Below, piece after piece: positions 28,040-36,636 of a DNA stretch of 64,000 nt (positions within the stretch are counted from its first letter, which is position 1; every line of letters begins with the position of its first letter). A program made the position numbers and the translations under genes. The stretch lies in assembly GCA_963731665.1 (NCBI GenBank), contig CAVSWP010000008.1, positions 186,001-250,000 of the forward strand, given 5' to 3'. A model generated the notes under the pieces. The model did no database searches, was not told the DNA's origin, and was given only the letters and a program-made list of their open reading frames with translations. This DNA comes from Chersky-840 sp035604715. Lineage in GTDB: Bacteria > Actinomycetota > Acidimicrobiia > Acidimicrobiales > UBA8190.

Positions 28040-28852
28040 ATGGAAGAACAATCCGAGTCGGATCTCAGCGACCTTCTGGCACAGAATGTCCGGTTTCTCA
28101 CGCTCGAGCCCGGCACCGATGGATGGATCGGGCACCCACCGGAATGGCCCGGCGAGTACCTCTTCGGCGGACTCGTCGTGTCCCAAGCCCTGATGGCGGC
28201 GAGCCGGGATGCTCCAGCTGGCACCCGAATCCATTCGATGCACGCGTACTTCCTGAGGCCAGTCAGATCAGACGCCTTGGTCGACTACCGGGTCTGTGAC
28301 TTGCGTCAGGGACGGACCTTCATTGCCCGGCGCCTCCAGGCAACACAGGGAAGCAAGGCGGTGCTCGACATGACATGCTCGTTCACCTCGGACACCGACG
28401 GCTATGTCTACGACATGCCCGCTCCCAAGACGTACCCCTCCCTCGCCGGCAGAGCTGTTGAGCCGGGGCCTGGGGCGTGGGAGGCGGTCCGCTTAGGCCC
28501 GAGCCCGGCATCAAAGAACGGTACACGAGAGTCCACTCACCGGATGTGGTTCCGTATTCCCCGCGAAGTGCCCGAGGACCCACACCTGCACACTGCTCTT
28601 CTCGGCTTTGCCAGCGACTGGACCGGTGTGGGCGGTCGGCCTCTCCACTTGGAGGGTGACACACAGGGGATGGTGAGCCTCGATCACGCGGTGTGGTTCC
28701 ACCGTCCGGCTCGCGTGGACACATGGCTTTCATACGATGTCCATTCCCTGGTCAATGCCGGAGGACGCGGCCTCTTGCGGGGAGTCATGCGCAACCTCGA
28801 CGGCAAGATCGTCGTGTCAGTCGCGCAAGAGATGCTATTGGCGGTGATCTGA
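28040..28852 (+). CDS. tesB: acyl-CoA thioesterase II
   Basis: A 270-residue double-hotdog thioesterase of the TesB type. The N-terminal hotdog carries RIHSMHAYFLRPV, and the C-terminal hotdog carries SLDHAVWFHRP and LRGVMRNLDGKIVVSVAQE, with the Asp and Gln positions used by TesB catalysis in SLDH and VAQE. It cleaves medium- to long-chain acyl-CoA. The ATG start at 28040 lacks a strong ribosome-binding site. It is isolated from other lipid genes. Confidence 0.9.
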   Translation: MEEQSESDLSDLLAQNVRFLTLEPGTDGWIGHPPEWPGEYLFGGLVVSQALMAASRDAPAGTRIHSMHAYFLRPVRSDALVDYRVCDLRQGRTFIARRLQATQGSKAVLDMTCSFTSDTDGYVYDMPAPKTYPSLAGRAVEPGPGAWEAVRLGPSPASKNGTRESTHRMWFRIPREVPEDPHLHTALLGFASDWTGVGGRPLHLEGDTQGMVSLDHAVWFHRPARVDTWLSYDVHSLVNAGGRGLLRGVMRNLDGKIVVSVAQEMLLAVI

Positions 28853-29051
28853 CTCACCGAATCCCGTTCCTACGTGTACCACACCGTTTGGGCATCTACT
28901 CCCCTTCCGTCGCCATGCTGACCTAGGAGTACACGAGTCAGCCTCTCCAGAGCGAACTAGCAGCGACCAGATTGCGACCGCGCCATATCGGATGGCGGCT
29001 CCGCGCCTTGTCACGCACAAGCAGGCTGGACCCTCCTCTCGCAAAGGACTT

Positions 29052-29762
29052 CTACTGAATGGAATCTTCAGGTCCGCTTGCTGCATCGAAGCGCACGCGC
29101 CGATCGACGACGTCCCGCGAAAGCTCGGCGACCGGGCGATTGTTGCCAAAGGCGTGGGCCCGTAGGCGGACCAGGGCCTCGTCCACCGTCACTCCCAGCT
29201 GAACTGACACCATCCCGACGGCCTGGTGCACGACGCTTCGACGGTCTCTGTCGCTCGTGAGCTCGTCGGCAAGAGTCCCTCCCGGTGTTGCCTGCATGGT
29301 GAGCACCGCCTGGGCGATCACCTCGGTCATGATGAGCGCGTCGGCATGCTCGTCATCACTCAATTCGCCAGAGCGGTCGCGGTAGAGATCGAGGGCGCCG
29401 ATGCAGACGGCAGCCACCCGAAGTGGAAACGAGAAAATGGCCCTGACACCTGCTTCGAGTGCGGGGGGAGTGAAACCGGGCCACCGCCTGCTTGGAGCGA
29501 TGAGATCGGGTTCGACAATCGGTACCTCAAGCTCGTAGGCATCAATGCAAGGGCCTTCGCCCAGCGTGAACTGCAGCTCCTCGACGAGAGCGCTTACTGC
29601 ATTGGTCATACCAACCGATCCCAGAGATACATCGCCCAGCCTGAGCATGATTCCGGCCCCGCTCATCGACGTGATGTCGCTGCATACGCCACATAGCCGA
29701 ACGGTGGACGATTCGCCGTTCTGGGCCAGCAGGGCGAGGATGCGCTGACGACGATCATTCAT
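29052..29762 (-). CDS. GAF and ANTAR domain transcription antitermination regulator
   Basis: A 236-residue protein: a GAF domain at about residues 15-155 (LGEGPCIDAYELEVPIVEPD is typical of actinobacterial GAF-ANTAR proteins) and a C-terminal ANTAR three-helix domain with RRSVVHQAVGMVSVQLGVTV. ANTAR proteins bind paired hairpins in nascent RNA to prevent termination. The sensory GAF ligand is unknown. It is divergent from the HTH gene at 29983. Confidence 0.9.
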   Translation of the reverse strand: MNDRRQRILALLAQNGESSTVRLCGVCSDITSMSGAGIMLRLGDVSLGSVGMTNAVSALVEELQFTLGEGPCIDAYELEVPIVEPDLIAPSRRWPGFTPPALEAGVRAIFSFPLRVAAVCIGALDLYRDRSGELSDDEHADALIMTEVIAQAVLTMQATPGGTLADELTSDRDRRSVVHQAVGMVSVQLGVTVDEALVRLRAHAFGNNRPVAELSRDVVDRRVRFDAASGPEDSIQ

Positions 29763-29982
29763 CTCAGTGATCGTCTCTGCCCCGCACCACGATCACCGAC
29801 CGGTTCTCGCTCACTGAGACGACGCTCCTCCTGATCGTGCCTGTGCCTGGCTTATCGCATATCCTTTCCGCTCGCAACCCCCCATTGCGGGTCAAATCCG
29901 CGCTAACATGTCCGCAGTTGCCCCTTCACTCGTCAGGTGGTAGCCGACTTCCATCCGGCGAGCTAAACGAGGGTGTGACCGA

Positions 29983-30321
29983 TTGGCTACTGACGCCGTG
30001 ATCGAAGCAATCGATGACGTCTCCAGCGCTGTCGAGGAGAACGTCAACGACGAAGAAGCCCTTCTTTCGGAGTTGGCCCGAGTGCGCCGTGATCGGGTTG
30101 CGGGCGTTCCAATGGGCGAATCACTGGGTGCAGTAGGTCGGCCTCGTGCCCTCGTAATGATGAGCAGCATCGTCGACCGACTCGCCGTCGCAAGTGCCCG
30201 TTTGCGGCACGCTCTTGTCACCGCGCTGGTGCGCGACGGGGACAGCGTGACTTCGATTGCGACGCGTTTCGGGGTGACACATCAGCGCATCTCGTCGATT
30301 CTTCGACGGGGTAGGGACTGA
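29983..30321 (+). CDS. small helix-turn-helix protein
   Basis: A 112-residue, largely helical protein. The C-terminus carries a clear helix-turn-helix of the sigma-region-4 or resolvase type: DSVTSIATRFGVTHQRISSI, followed by a basic LRRGRD tail. The N-terminal 40 residues are acidic, and the middle holds MMSSIVDRLAVASARLRH. It probably binds DNA as a regulator. The start at TTG 29983 is preceded by GAGGG about 11 nt upstream; no ATG fits. It is divergent from the GAF-ANTAR gene across about 220 bases. Confidence 0.7.
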   Translation: MATDAVIEAIDDVSSAVEENVNDEEALLSELARVRRDRVAGVPMGESLGAVGRPRALVMMSSIVDRLAVASARLRHALVTALVRDGDSVTSIATRFGVTHQRISSILRRGRD

Positions 30322-30443
30322 GCTCGCATTGGTCGCCCCGTGCTGGCCTTCTGATGTTGTCGGGGAGCCTTACTTGGCACTTCACCCATCGCCCACCGCG
30401 AGGGACAGACTGCCTCCATCGTTGGACACGCGGTCCAGGACCT

Positions 30444-31817
30444 TCAACTGCCCGAGTTGGCCCCTACGCAGGTAGCAACGACCCGGGCCTTGCCCTCCAT
30501 CTTCGCTCGGTACATCGCCTGGTCGGCCTCCCGGATGAACCTATCCGGCGACGCTGAACGACTCGTGCTCCCGGTAACGACCCCGATGCTAGCCGACAGT
30601 GTCCTCTCCCCGTAGGGCGTCGCGATGGGACGGCTCAGTGCAAAGAGCATGCGCTCGGCGATCTTGGTCGCCTCAGCGTCGTCGGCAAGATCCTCGCAGA
30701 TCACGACGAACTCGTCGCCGCCGAAGCGTCCTACCGTGTCCGATGGTCGGGCGGAGGCGGACAGGCGCTCCGCCACAGCGGAGAGCGTGCGGTCGCCGAC
30801 CTCATGACCGCACTCGTCGTTCACGAGCTTGAAGTCGTCGATGTCGATGAACAGGACCCCGACACAGCTCTGGGTCCGCTTTACCCGGTTGAGGGCGTGC
30901 GTCAGTCGGTCTTTCACTAGCACGCGGTTGGCCACACCAGTGAGAGGATCACGGACAATCTGCTCAGAAAGCTTGGCGCTCAAGGCGCGTTCGGACTCAT
31001 AGAGTCGGGCATTGGCGACAGCGATGGCGGCGTGCTCAGCGAAGAGCGACACGGCGCGTAGATCGTGCTCGCTGTAGACACGGTCAGTTGCCCCGTTGAG
31101 ATTCAACACACCGAGGAGTTGGGTTCGATGAAGCAGCGGTACGCACACGGCGCTTTGGACTTCGACGCCGCGTCGCCGGGTGGCCTTTCCTTGTACCAAG
31201 ACGGGCTCACGCTCCACCGCCACCCGTCCGGCGATCCCATCACCCAGCTTCACGCGCGCGCCGCGTGCCGATGCGTTGCCGACCTCACAAACCACCACCA
31301 GGCTGTCGGAACCTTCGAGCAACATGACTGACCCGCTCGCTGCCTCCAGGAGTTCGAAGGCGCTCGACAAGATGAGTTGGAGGACATCGTCGACCACCAG
31401 CACCGAGTTCATCGCCTTGCCGGCTTCGTACAGCATGGCCAGCTCTTTGAGGCGATTGGACAACGCGGCCCCGAGTACCCGTTCGTCGACCAAGAGCGTC
31501 GCCAAACGACGCAAGTGTCGTTCCTTCTCGATCACATAGACGGCCAGCGACACCACCAGTACGACGGTGCCAATCCTGAACCCGATCCGGTTGGCGAAGC
31601 CGAGATAGTGGGCGTTGCCCGATGTGAGTAGGGCAACAGCGGCGGCAAGGCTAACCAGTCCTGCGAACGCCAACGTCCACAGCTGGGACCGTCGGCGGTC
31701 GACGGCTTCGAGGGTGGGCGTAGAGAAGTCCTTGATACCAACGATCCGAGCTTCTCTCTCGACGAGCTTGGTGAAGGTCGCATCCCCCCGCGATTCGGTG
31801 GTCCGTGACGTTGTCAC
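30444..31817 (-). CDS. GAF-GGDEF diguanylate cyclase, membrane-anchored
   Basis: About 457 residues: two membrane helices at roughly 46-66 and 78-96, a linker with coiled-coil character, a GAF domain (about 130-270) and a C-terminal GGDEF domain with intact GRFGGDEFVVIC. An RxxD I-site (RPSD) sits just upstream of the GGDEF box, so the enzyme should make c-di-GMP from GTP and be product-inhibited. The start is uncertain: GTG 31817 is chosen, but the frame stays open to 31982. It is divergent from a PilZ gene, which could be its effector. Confidence 0.9.
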   Translation of the reverse strand: MTTSRTTESRGDATFTKLVEREARIVGIKDFSTPTLEAVDRRRSQLWTLAFAGLVSLAAAVALLTSGNAHYLGFANRIGFRIGTVVLVVSLAVYVIEKERHLRRLATLLVDERVLGAALSNRLKELAMLYEAGKAMNSVLVVDDVLQLILSSAFELLEAASGSVMLLEGSDSLVVVCEVGNASARGARVKLGDGIAGRVAVEREPVLVQGKATRRRGVEVQSAVCVPLLHRTQLLGVLNLNGATDRVYSEHDLRAVSLFAEHAAIAVANARLYESERALSAKLSEQIVRDPLTGVANRVLVKDRLTHALNRVKRTQSCVGVLFIDIDDFKLVNDECGHEVGDRTLSAVAERLSASARPSDTVGRFGGDEFVVICEDLADDAEATKIAERMLFALSRPIATPYGERTLSASIGVVTGSTSRSASPDRFIREADQAMYRAKMEGKARVVATCVGANSGS

Positions 31818-32006
31818 TAGCGAGGTATCGACAGGGGGCGGACCAGCCTTAACCCGACCACCGGCCCATTGACGGAGGTCGTCCCGGGCCTGGGATGGGT
31901 TGGCCTGACGCCGGAACGGCGGCGAGCCCGGGAAAGGGCAGATGACAGCCCTGAGTGCCAGGTAGTCTCCCGTAGCTGCCATTGGGGATCAAGCCCTCGG
32001 GATCGC

Positions 32007-32069
32007 TGGCCGATGCAACGCAGGGAGACCGGACAACCTGGGCAGCACGTCAGTGGGACGTGCCGGCCA
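32007..32069 (+). promoter_or_regulatory. candidate structured 5' leader of the PilZ gene
   Basis: Twenty nt upstream of the PilZ start the sequence can fold as a compact three-way element. An outer stem is TGGCCG (32007-32012) with CGGCCA (32064-32069); inside it are a hairpin CAGG (32021-32024)/CCTG (32037-32040) and a perfect 7-bp hairpin GCACGTC-AGTGG-GACGTGC (32045-32063). It does not match the c-di-GMP riboswitch motifs I know. This is pattern-level evidence only. Confidence 0.35.
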
Positions 32070-32088
32070 CAGCCAGATAGGTAACCCC

Positions 32089-32412
32089 ATGCAACAGCTA
32101 CGGAGGCTTCTCCCCCGGCACTTCACGGACTGGCGCGCCAGGTACATGATCGAGGGCGATCCGGACGAGCGCTGGCGGGATTGCCGCATCGTGGACATGT
32201 CCTCGGCTGGCGCCGGGCTCGAACTGCTTGACGCCAATCCGGAGGATACGGCTGGGAAGAGAATCATCATCGCCTTGCAGCTCCGGGGCGAAGTGCGACA
32301 TGCCGAACCGGCCAAGCACAAGCGCCTTCGGACAGGCGTCCAGTTCGTAGACCTCACGGACGAGCATCGCGTCTATCTTCAATCGCTCTCAGAGCTCGAA
32401 GCCGTCTGGTAG
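32089..32412 (+). CDS. PilZ domain protein
   Basis: A 107-residue single PilZ domain. The basic N-terminal arm (RRLLPRHFTDWRARY), the DMSSAGAGLEL strand that corresponds to the D/NxSxxG c-di-GMP-binding motif, and a final GVQFVDL strand are in order. It should bind c-di-GMP and alter a partner protein. It sits head-to-head with the GAF-GGDEF gene (gap about 270 nt), suggesting a local signalling pair. Start at ATG 32089, with a weak AGG upstream. Confidence 0.82.
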   Translation: MQQLRRLLPRHFTDWRARYMIEGDPDERWRDCRIVDMSSAGAGLELLDANPEDTAGKRIIIALQLRGEVRHAEPAKHKRLRTGVQFVDLTDEHRVYLQSLSELEAVW

Positions 32413-32918
32413 TCGTCCGAGGCAGGAGCCCTGGCCGCGGTTGACATCGATCCGGCCGTAGACAGCCCCGCACGACCTGACCGTCGTCTGGGGCACTCTG
32501 GTGAGAGCCATGGCGGGAGGGCGGCGAGACATGGGATCGCCTGGCGGGCGGCGCTGCCCATGCCTCGCCGTTCCCTCCACTGGGAAGCAGCCATGTGAGG
32601 CATGCGACAAAGGTCCGGAGCAGGGAAACTCTGTCGCACTTCAGGGTCGACTCATCGAGGATGCGGGTCCTCCAGCCGCCCAATCTCACGGTACGCCGGA
32701 CCATTTGGGACGACTACCCGTGGATTCCACGCGGGTCCAGACAGGTGTTTTCACCTAGAGAACCAAACGGCGCGACGGATACGAAGTCGACGTTGGTTTC
32801 GAGAATCACCTGGTGATCGCCCACGTTCCCAGGGGTTGCGAATCTCCGGGCGTGTGCCTTCTCAAGGGGCCTCGGGCCTTGCCGATCCACACCTGACGCG
32901 TTGTGCGTAGGAGGACGT
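32413..32918. other. stretch without recognised gene
   Basis: About 500 bases after the PilZ gene with no reliable coding signal on either strand. Short frames here are shadows, and the longer minus-strand frame through 32714-33619 is an antisense shadow of the SDR fragment. No tRNA, repeat or hairpin stands out. Confidence 0.4.
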
Positions 32919-33086
32919 GTGGACCTCGTCACGGCACCGAATGCGGGCCGAAGGCGCCGGCAACGGACGCGCTGGCTCTCGGCTGCCGTGCTCCTGGCCG
33001 CATTGGTCCTGGGCGGGGGAATCTTCGGCCTGACCCGCCGCATCAACGACCGAGACCAGCAACGCTTGCACACCAGCGCAACCTGA
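32919..33086 (+). pseudogene. N-terminal stub of a membrane sensor protein
   Basis: A strong AGGAGG at 32909-32914 precedes GTG 32919. The 55 residues comprise a basic stretch (AGRRRRQRTRW), one membrane helix (LSAAVLLAALVLGGGIFGL) and the start of an extracytoplasmic helix (TRRINDRDQQRLHTSAT), the usual N-terminus of CHASE-type sensor kinases or GGDEF proteins. The frame then stops and no sensor domain follows, so this is probably the remnant of a larger gene lost by deletion. Confidence 0.5.
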
Positions 33087-33280
33087 ACGATTGCCCGCAC
33101 GGTTGACCCAGCTCCACCAACACGATTGACCCCTTCTTCGCTGCGGATAAGTACGCGCGCAGCATGGCGATGGTGTTCGTGAAGAGCGGATAGGTTGTCT
33201 CGCCTACTTCCATGTGTCGGTTGACTTGATCGTAGATTCCTGCTGGTTTTCTGACCGCCCGAAGACCTACGGAGGGAGCG

Positions 33281-33742
33281 GTGATGGGTTTTGTCGACAG
33301 CTACGGGCCGTGGGCCGTGGTGCTCGGGGCTTCTGAAGGCTTGGGCGAGGCGTTCGCGGCTGGCGTTGCCGCTCGGGGCGTCAACGTGGTGGTCGCCGCT
33401 CGCCGCAGCGATCTGCTCGGACGTGTCGCGGACGGCATCTCGAACGCCCACAACGTCCAGAGTCGGGCGGTGACCCTGGATCTCGGCGATCCAGGCTTCC
33501 TGGAGGATCTTCGTTCCGCGACGGAGGGACTCGAGGTCGGCCTCGTGGTCTACAACGCGACAGGCGTCTATACCGGCGAGTTCGAGGGGACCCCGAGAGC
33601 TCCTTCCCGCGTCGGCCACCGACCATTCGAGTCGTGCCGGAGTCGGGCGGTGCGCAGCCCGAAGACCCAGTCAGGCCGAGTCAGGCCGAGTCAGAGCATC
33701 CACCCCACCTGGGCGCGGTGGCTTCCCGCCGAGGCGATCTGA
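33281..33742 (+). pseudogene. 3'-truncated SDR family dehydrogenase
   Basis: From ATG 33281 (preceded by GGAGGGAGCG) the protein reads as a normal SDR N-terminal half: VVLGASEGLGEAFAAG with the GxxxGxG motif at about residues 16-22, a Rossmann strand order, and VVYNATGVYTGEFEGT where the NNAG-like region lies. After about residue 105 the sequence turns into unrelated Arg/Ser/Pro-rich codons, and the Ser-Tyr-Lys catalytic half is absent. The tail contains three near-tandem GTCAGGCCGA units. Confidence 0.7.
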
Positions 33743-33755
33743 CCACATCAGGCTG

Positions 33756-34022
33756 TCACGAGCCCAACCCGTCGTCCGGCCCTTTCTCGACCCACGTCAC
33801 CGTCCCGTCCCGGGTCGGGACAAGGCACAGGTCGGCGTCCGCTGCCAGCTCGGCGGCCAACTGATGCGTCCCTTCGAGTTGGTCGGTCTCTCCAACGTCG
33901 TATGAGACGTCGATGAGGTGTCCCTTCTGGTGCCAGACGATGCTGACAATCTGGCGCCCGGTCCTCATCTCCAGGTCGTCAGCCCGATTCGTAGGCCCGT
34001 CGAGCGGATCACACGATTGCAC
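33756..34022 (-). CDS. small hypothetical protein
   Basis: An 88-residue soluble protein with alternating strands (RTGRQIVSIVWHQKGHLIDV) and a helix (LEGTHQLAAELAADADLC) ending in TWVEKGPDDG. No family recognised. The start is uncertain: GTG 34022, or ATG 33968 that trims 18 residues. It is divergent from the LysR gene, with a 10-bp inverted repeat between them, so it is a likely target of that regulator. Confidence 0.5.
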   Translation of the reverse strand: MQSCDPLDGPTNRADDLEMRTGRQIVSIVWHQKGHLIDVSYDVGETDQLEGTHQLAAELAADADLCLVPTRDGTVTWVEKGPDDGLGS

Positions 34023-34040
34023 ATGTGAAGGTAACCGCCC

Positions 34041-34079
34041 TCAATCTATCTCGCGCAATCGGAAGTTGGGATAGATTGA
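34041..34079 (+). promoter_or_regulatory. inverted repeat, candidate LysR operator
   Basis: TCAATCTATC (34041-34050) and GATAGATTGA (34070-34079) form a perfect 10-bp inverted repeat with a 19-nt spacer. It sits in the divergent gap between a hypothetical gene and the LysR gene, just before the LysR start. LysR regulators typically bind such dyads and control a divergent neighbour and themselves. Confidence 0.6.
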
Positions 34080-34095
34080 TCTCGTGGCCAGATTA

Positions 34096-34956
34096 ATGGA
34101 CCTCCAGCAGTTGGAGCAGTTCGTCGCCGTCGCCGAGGAACGCCATTTCACCCGTGCCGCCGTTCGCTGCCACATCGCTCAGTCGGCATTATCGACGTCC
34201 ATTCGAGCCTTGGAGCGCCAGCTCGGTACCGAACTCTTCAGCCGCACGACCCGACGCGTCGAGTTGAACGAGGCGGGGCTGGCACTTCTTCCGGAGGCTC
34301 GTCGGGTGTTGGCCGCCGCTGAATCAGCACGTGATGCTGTCGATGAATGCTTGGGGCGCGTTCGGGGGAGGCTGACCATCGGCAGGGTCTGGGAGGATAT
34401 CGGTTCCCCCTTGGCCAAGTACCACGCCAATTACCCCGAGGTGCAGGTAACTCTCAAGCAAGGTCTCTCGGCGGCGCTCATCGAGGATGTTCGCTCCGGA
34501 ATCGTCGACGTCGCCTTCGCGGGTCTTCATCCACGAGGTCTGCCCAGCGGAGTCCGGGCCTTCTCACGAAAGTCCGTGCCCATCGGCATCGCCTGTGCAG
34601 CAACCCATCGACTGACACGTCACCGGCGAGTAGGAGTCAAGCTCTTGTCAGGAGAGGTGTTCGTGGCCGACCCTGGAGACACTGCAAGCCACGACGCCGT
34701 GAGCCAGCTCTTTTCCAGTTTCGGCGCAACATACGAGGTGGGCTTCAGAGTGGCGGATATTTCGAGCATGTTGGACCTTGTCGCCAGCGGGTTGGCCATC
34801 GCGTTACTGCCCAAGACCGCCACTGAGTCATGGCCGGGTATCTCGTATGTTCCATTGGCCGGTACCTCGCCGTCGTGCGACGCCGGAGTCGTCGTCGCGG
34901 ACCGTCCGCAGACCTTCGCTGTGCGGGCATTCCTCGAGATCGTGGGCGCGAAATAG
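34096..34956 (+). CDS. LysR-family transcriptional regulator
   Basis: About 286 residues. An N-terminal winged helix (MDLQQLEQFVAVAEERHFTR, then AAVRCHIAQSALSTSIRALE as recognition helix) is followed by a linker and a two-subdomain substrate-binding region (from about residue 90). GTG 34084 would add four residues; ATG 34096 gives the standard LysR N-terminus. A perfect inverted repeat lies just upstream. Its effector is unknown; targets may include itself and the divergent 33756-34022 gene. Confidence 0.9.
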   Translation: MDLQQLEQFVAVAEERHFTRAAVRCHIAQSALSTSIRALERQLGTELFSRTTRRVELNEAGLALLPEARRVLAAAESARDAVDECLGRVRGRLTIGRVWEDIGSPLAKYHANYPEVQVTLKQGLSAALIEDVRSGIVDVAFAGLHPRGLPSGVRAFSRKSVPIGIACAATHRLTRHRRVGVKLLSGEVFVADPGDTASHDAVSQLFSSFGATYEVGFRVADISSMLDLVASGLAIALLPKTATESWPGISYVPLAGTSPSCDAGVVVADRPQTFAVRAFLEIVGAK

Positions 34957-35025
34957 GGATGCGCCAACGGGATGTCAGTACCTGACGGGGCATCAGAGCC
35001 AAACCAAGCGCAAGCCCCGGTCGAC

Positions 35026-36524
35026 CTACGCCGCCACCGCCTCCAGCTCCAGGTCAGCCTCTTGCACTATCGCGGCGCGGACCGGCGGGCGGACGAAGAG
35101 CGCCACGATGGCGAGCGCCACGAGGGCAAATCCGGCACCCGCGGCCATGGTCAGGTCGAAGCCGTGCACCAGTGCCGCGCGGGCCGCTACCCCGGCCTGG
35201 GCGGCGTGGGCGAAACCTGCCGACCCGGCGCTCGGAGTGATGGTGTCGAAGACGGTGACCAGCACGGCCAGGCCGAGGGCAGCGCCGAGTTGTTGCATCA
35301 CGTTGATCAAGCCCGAGGCGGCGCCGGCGTCGGAGGGGGCCACGCCGGCTAGTCCGGCGGTGGTAAGGCTGACGAACGAGATACCCATGCCGGTGCCGAT
35401 CAGGATGAGACTGGCGAGGACTTGCAGGTACGGCGTGCCGGCGTGCAGCTGGGTCGCCAGAAGCAGCCCGGACGCCGAGCACATCAGCCCGACGAGCATC
35501 AACACCTTGGCCGGGAGGCGGTTGACGAGCACCCTGCTGGTGAGCTGGGAGGACAGGAAGACCGAGGTGGGGGTGGGCAGGAACCCGATACCGGTGATCA
35601 GAGACGAGTGGCCCTGGATGTCCTGCAGGAACTGGGTGAGGAAGAAGATCATCCCGTACATCCCGGCGTAGCCGAGACCGCGGGCCACGTTGGCCGAGGC
35701 GCGGGTCCGGTCGGCGAGGATCTGCAGCGGGAAGGATGGGCTCGGGGGCGGTCTTCTCGACCCGGACGAAGAGACCCAGCAAGGCCAGGCCCACTGCGAG
35801 CGAGACGAGGGTGACAGGCGCCCCCCAGCCGTGGCTTCCGGCCTCGACCAGGCCGAACACGACGGCCGTCGCCCCGGCGGTGGACGTGATCGCCCCTGTC
35901 AGGTCGAAACGGCCATGGCGGCGCTCGGTCTCGACGAGCACGGCCCCGCCGACGAGGAGCACGGTGAGGCCGATGGGGACGTTGACGAACATGACCCAGC
36001 GCCAGGACGCCCACTCGGTGAGCAGGCCGCCCGCCACCAGGCCCATGGCCCCGCCCGCCGCCGAGACGGTCGTGAACAGGCCGATGGCCCGCACCCGGGC
36101 CGCCCCCTCCGGGAAGAGTGGTCATGAGCAGGGCCAGAGCAGCCGGGGCGGCCAGTGCTCCACCCACTCCCTGCAGGGCGCGGGCGGCCAAGAGCATGGC
36201 GCTCGAGGTTGCGAATCCACCGGCCAGCGAGCTCAACGAGAACAGAGCGATCCCCGTCATGAACGTTCGCCGCCGGCCGAGCAGATCGCCGGAGCGGGCG
36301 CCGAGGAGAAGGAGGCCTCCGAAGGTCAGGACGTAGGCGTTGAGCACCCAGGAGAGCGACGAGCTGGAGAAATGGAGGCTGCGCTGGATGTGGGGCAGAG
36401 CGACGTTCACGATGGTGGCGTCGAGCACCACCATCAGCTGGGCGGTGAGGATAACGCCGAGAACCACAGAAGGGTGGCGGCGCCACCCCTGGGGCGCCTG
36501 CTGGACGTGGGCTGACTGGAGCAT
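35026..36524 (-). pseudogene. DHA2-type MFS exporter broken by two frameshifts
   Basis: Read on the minus strand, the transporter begins at 36524 (MLQSAHVQQAPQGWRRHPSV, then LMVVLDATIVNVALPHIQ). Near 36110, after MTTLP, it continues in another frame as VRAIGLFTTVSAAGGAMGLV, and near 35735, after EPILP, in a third frame to the end (VARGLGYAGMYGMIFFLTQF and beyond). Joined, it is an EmrB/QacA-like 14-helix drug exporter of about 500 residues. The first shift lies at a CT dinucleotide, the second in a CCC run, so sequencing error is possible. It is divergent from a TetR gene. Confidence 0.85.
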
Positions 36525-36562
36525 TGACTACGGCCTTTCCGCTGGTATTCTGGGAGTGAAGC

Positions 36563-36603
36563 GGAAGCTTCCTCCGGTTACTATACGGAGGGTGCCTCCG
36601 GTT
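36563..36603 (+). promoter_or_regulatory. nested inverted repeats, candidate TetR operator
   Basis: Between the divergent MFS and TetR genes: GGAAGCTTCC (36563-36572), CCTCCG (36571-36576) paired with CGGAGG (36586-36591), and CGGAGG paired with CCTCCG (36595-36600) across a GTG spacer. The 9-mer CCTCCGGTT also occurs as a direct repeat (36571 and 36595). This is the position and style of a TetR operator controlling both genes. Confidence 0.55.
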
Positions 36604-36636
36604 TGCAAGTGATTTCTGAGCGGAGGTGCCTGGGCC

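Noticed and set aside
32007..32069. Known c-di-GMP or cobalamin riboswitch
   Set aside because: Checked against the conserved cores I know; no convincing match, so it is left as an unnamed structured leader.
32714..33619. 301-codon minus-strand frame
   Set aside because: It spans the sensor stub and the SDR fragment in antisense and has no recognisable domain.
33664..33696. CRISPR-like short tandem GTCAGGCCGA units
   Set aside because: The units are about 10 bases with no spacers; simple slippage repeat, and no cas genes.
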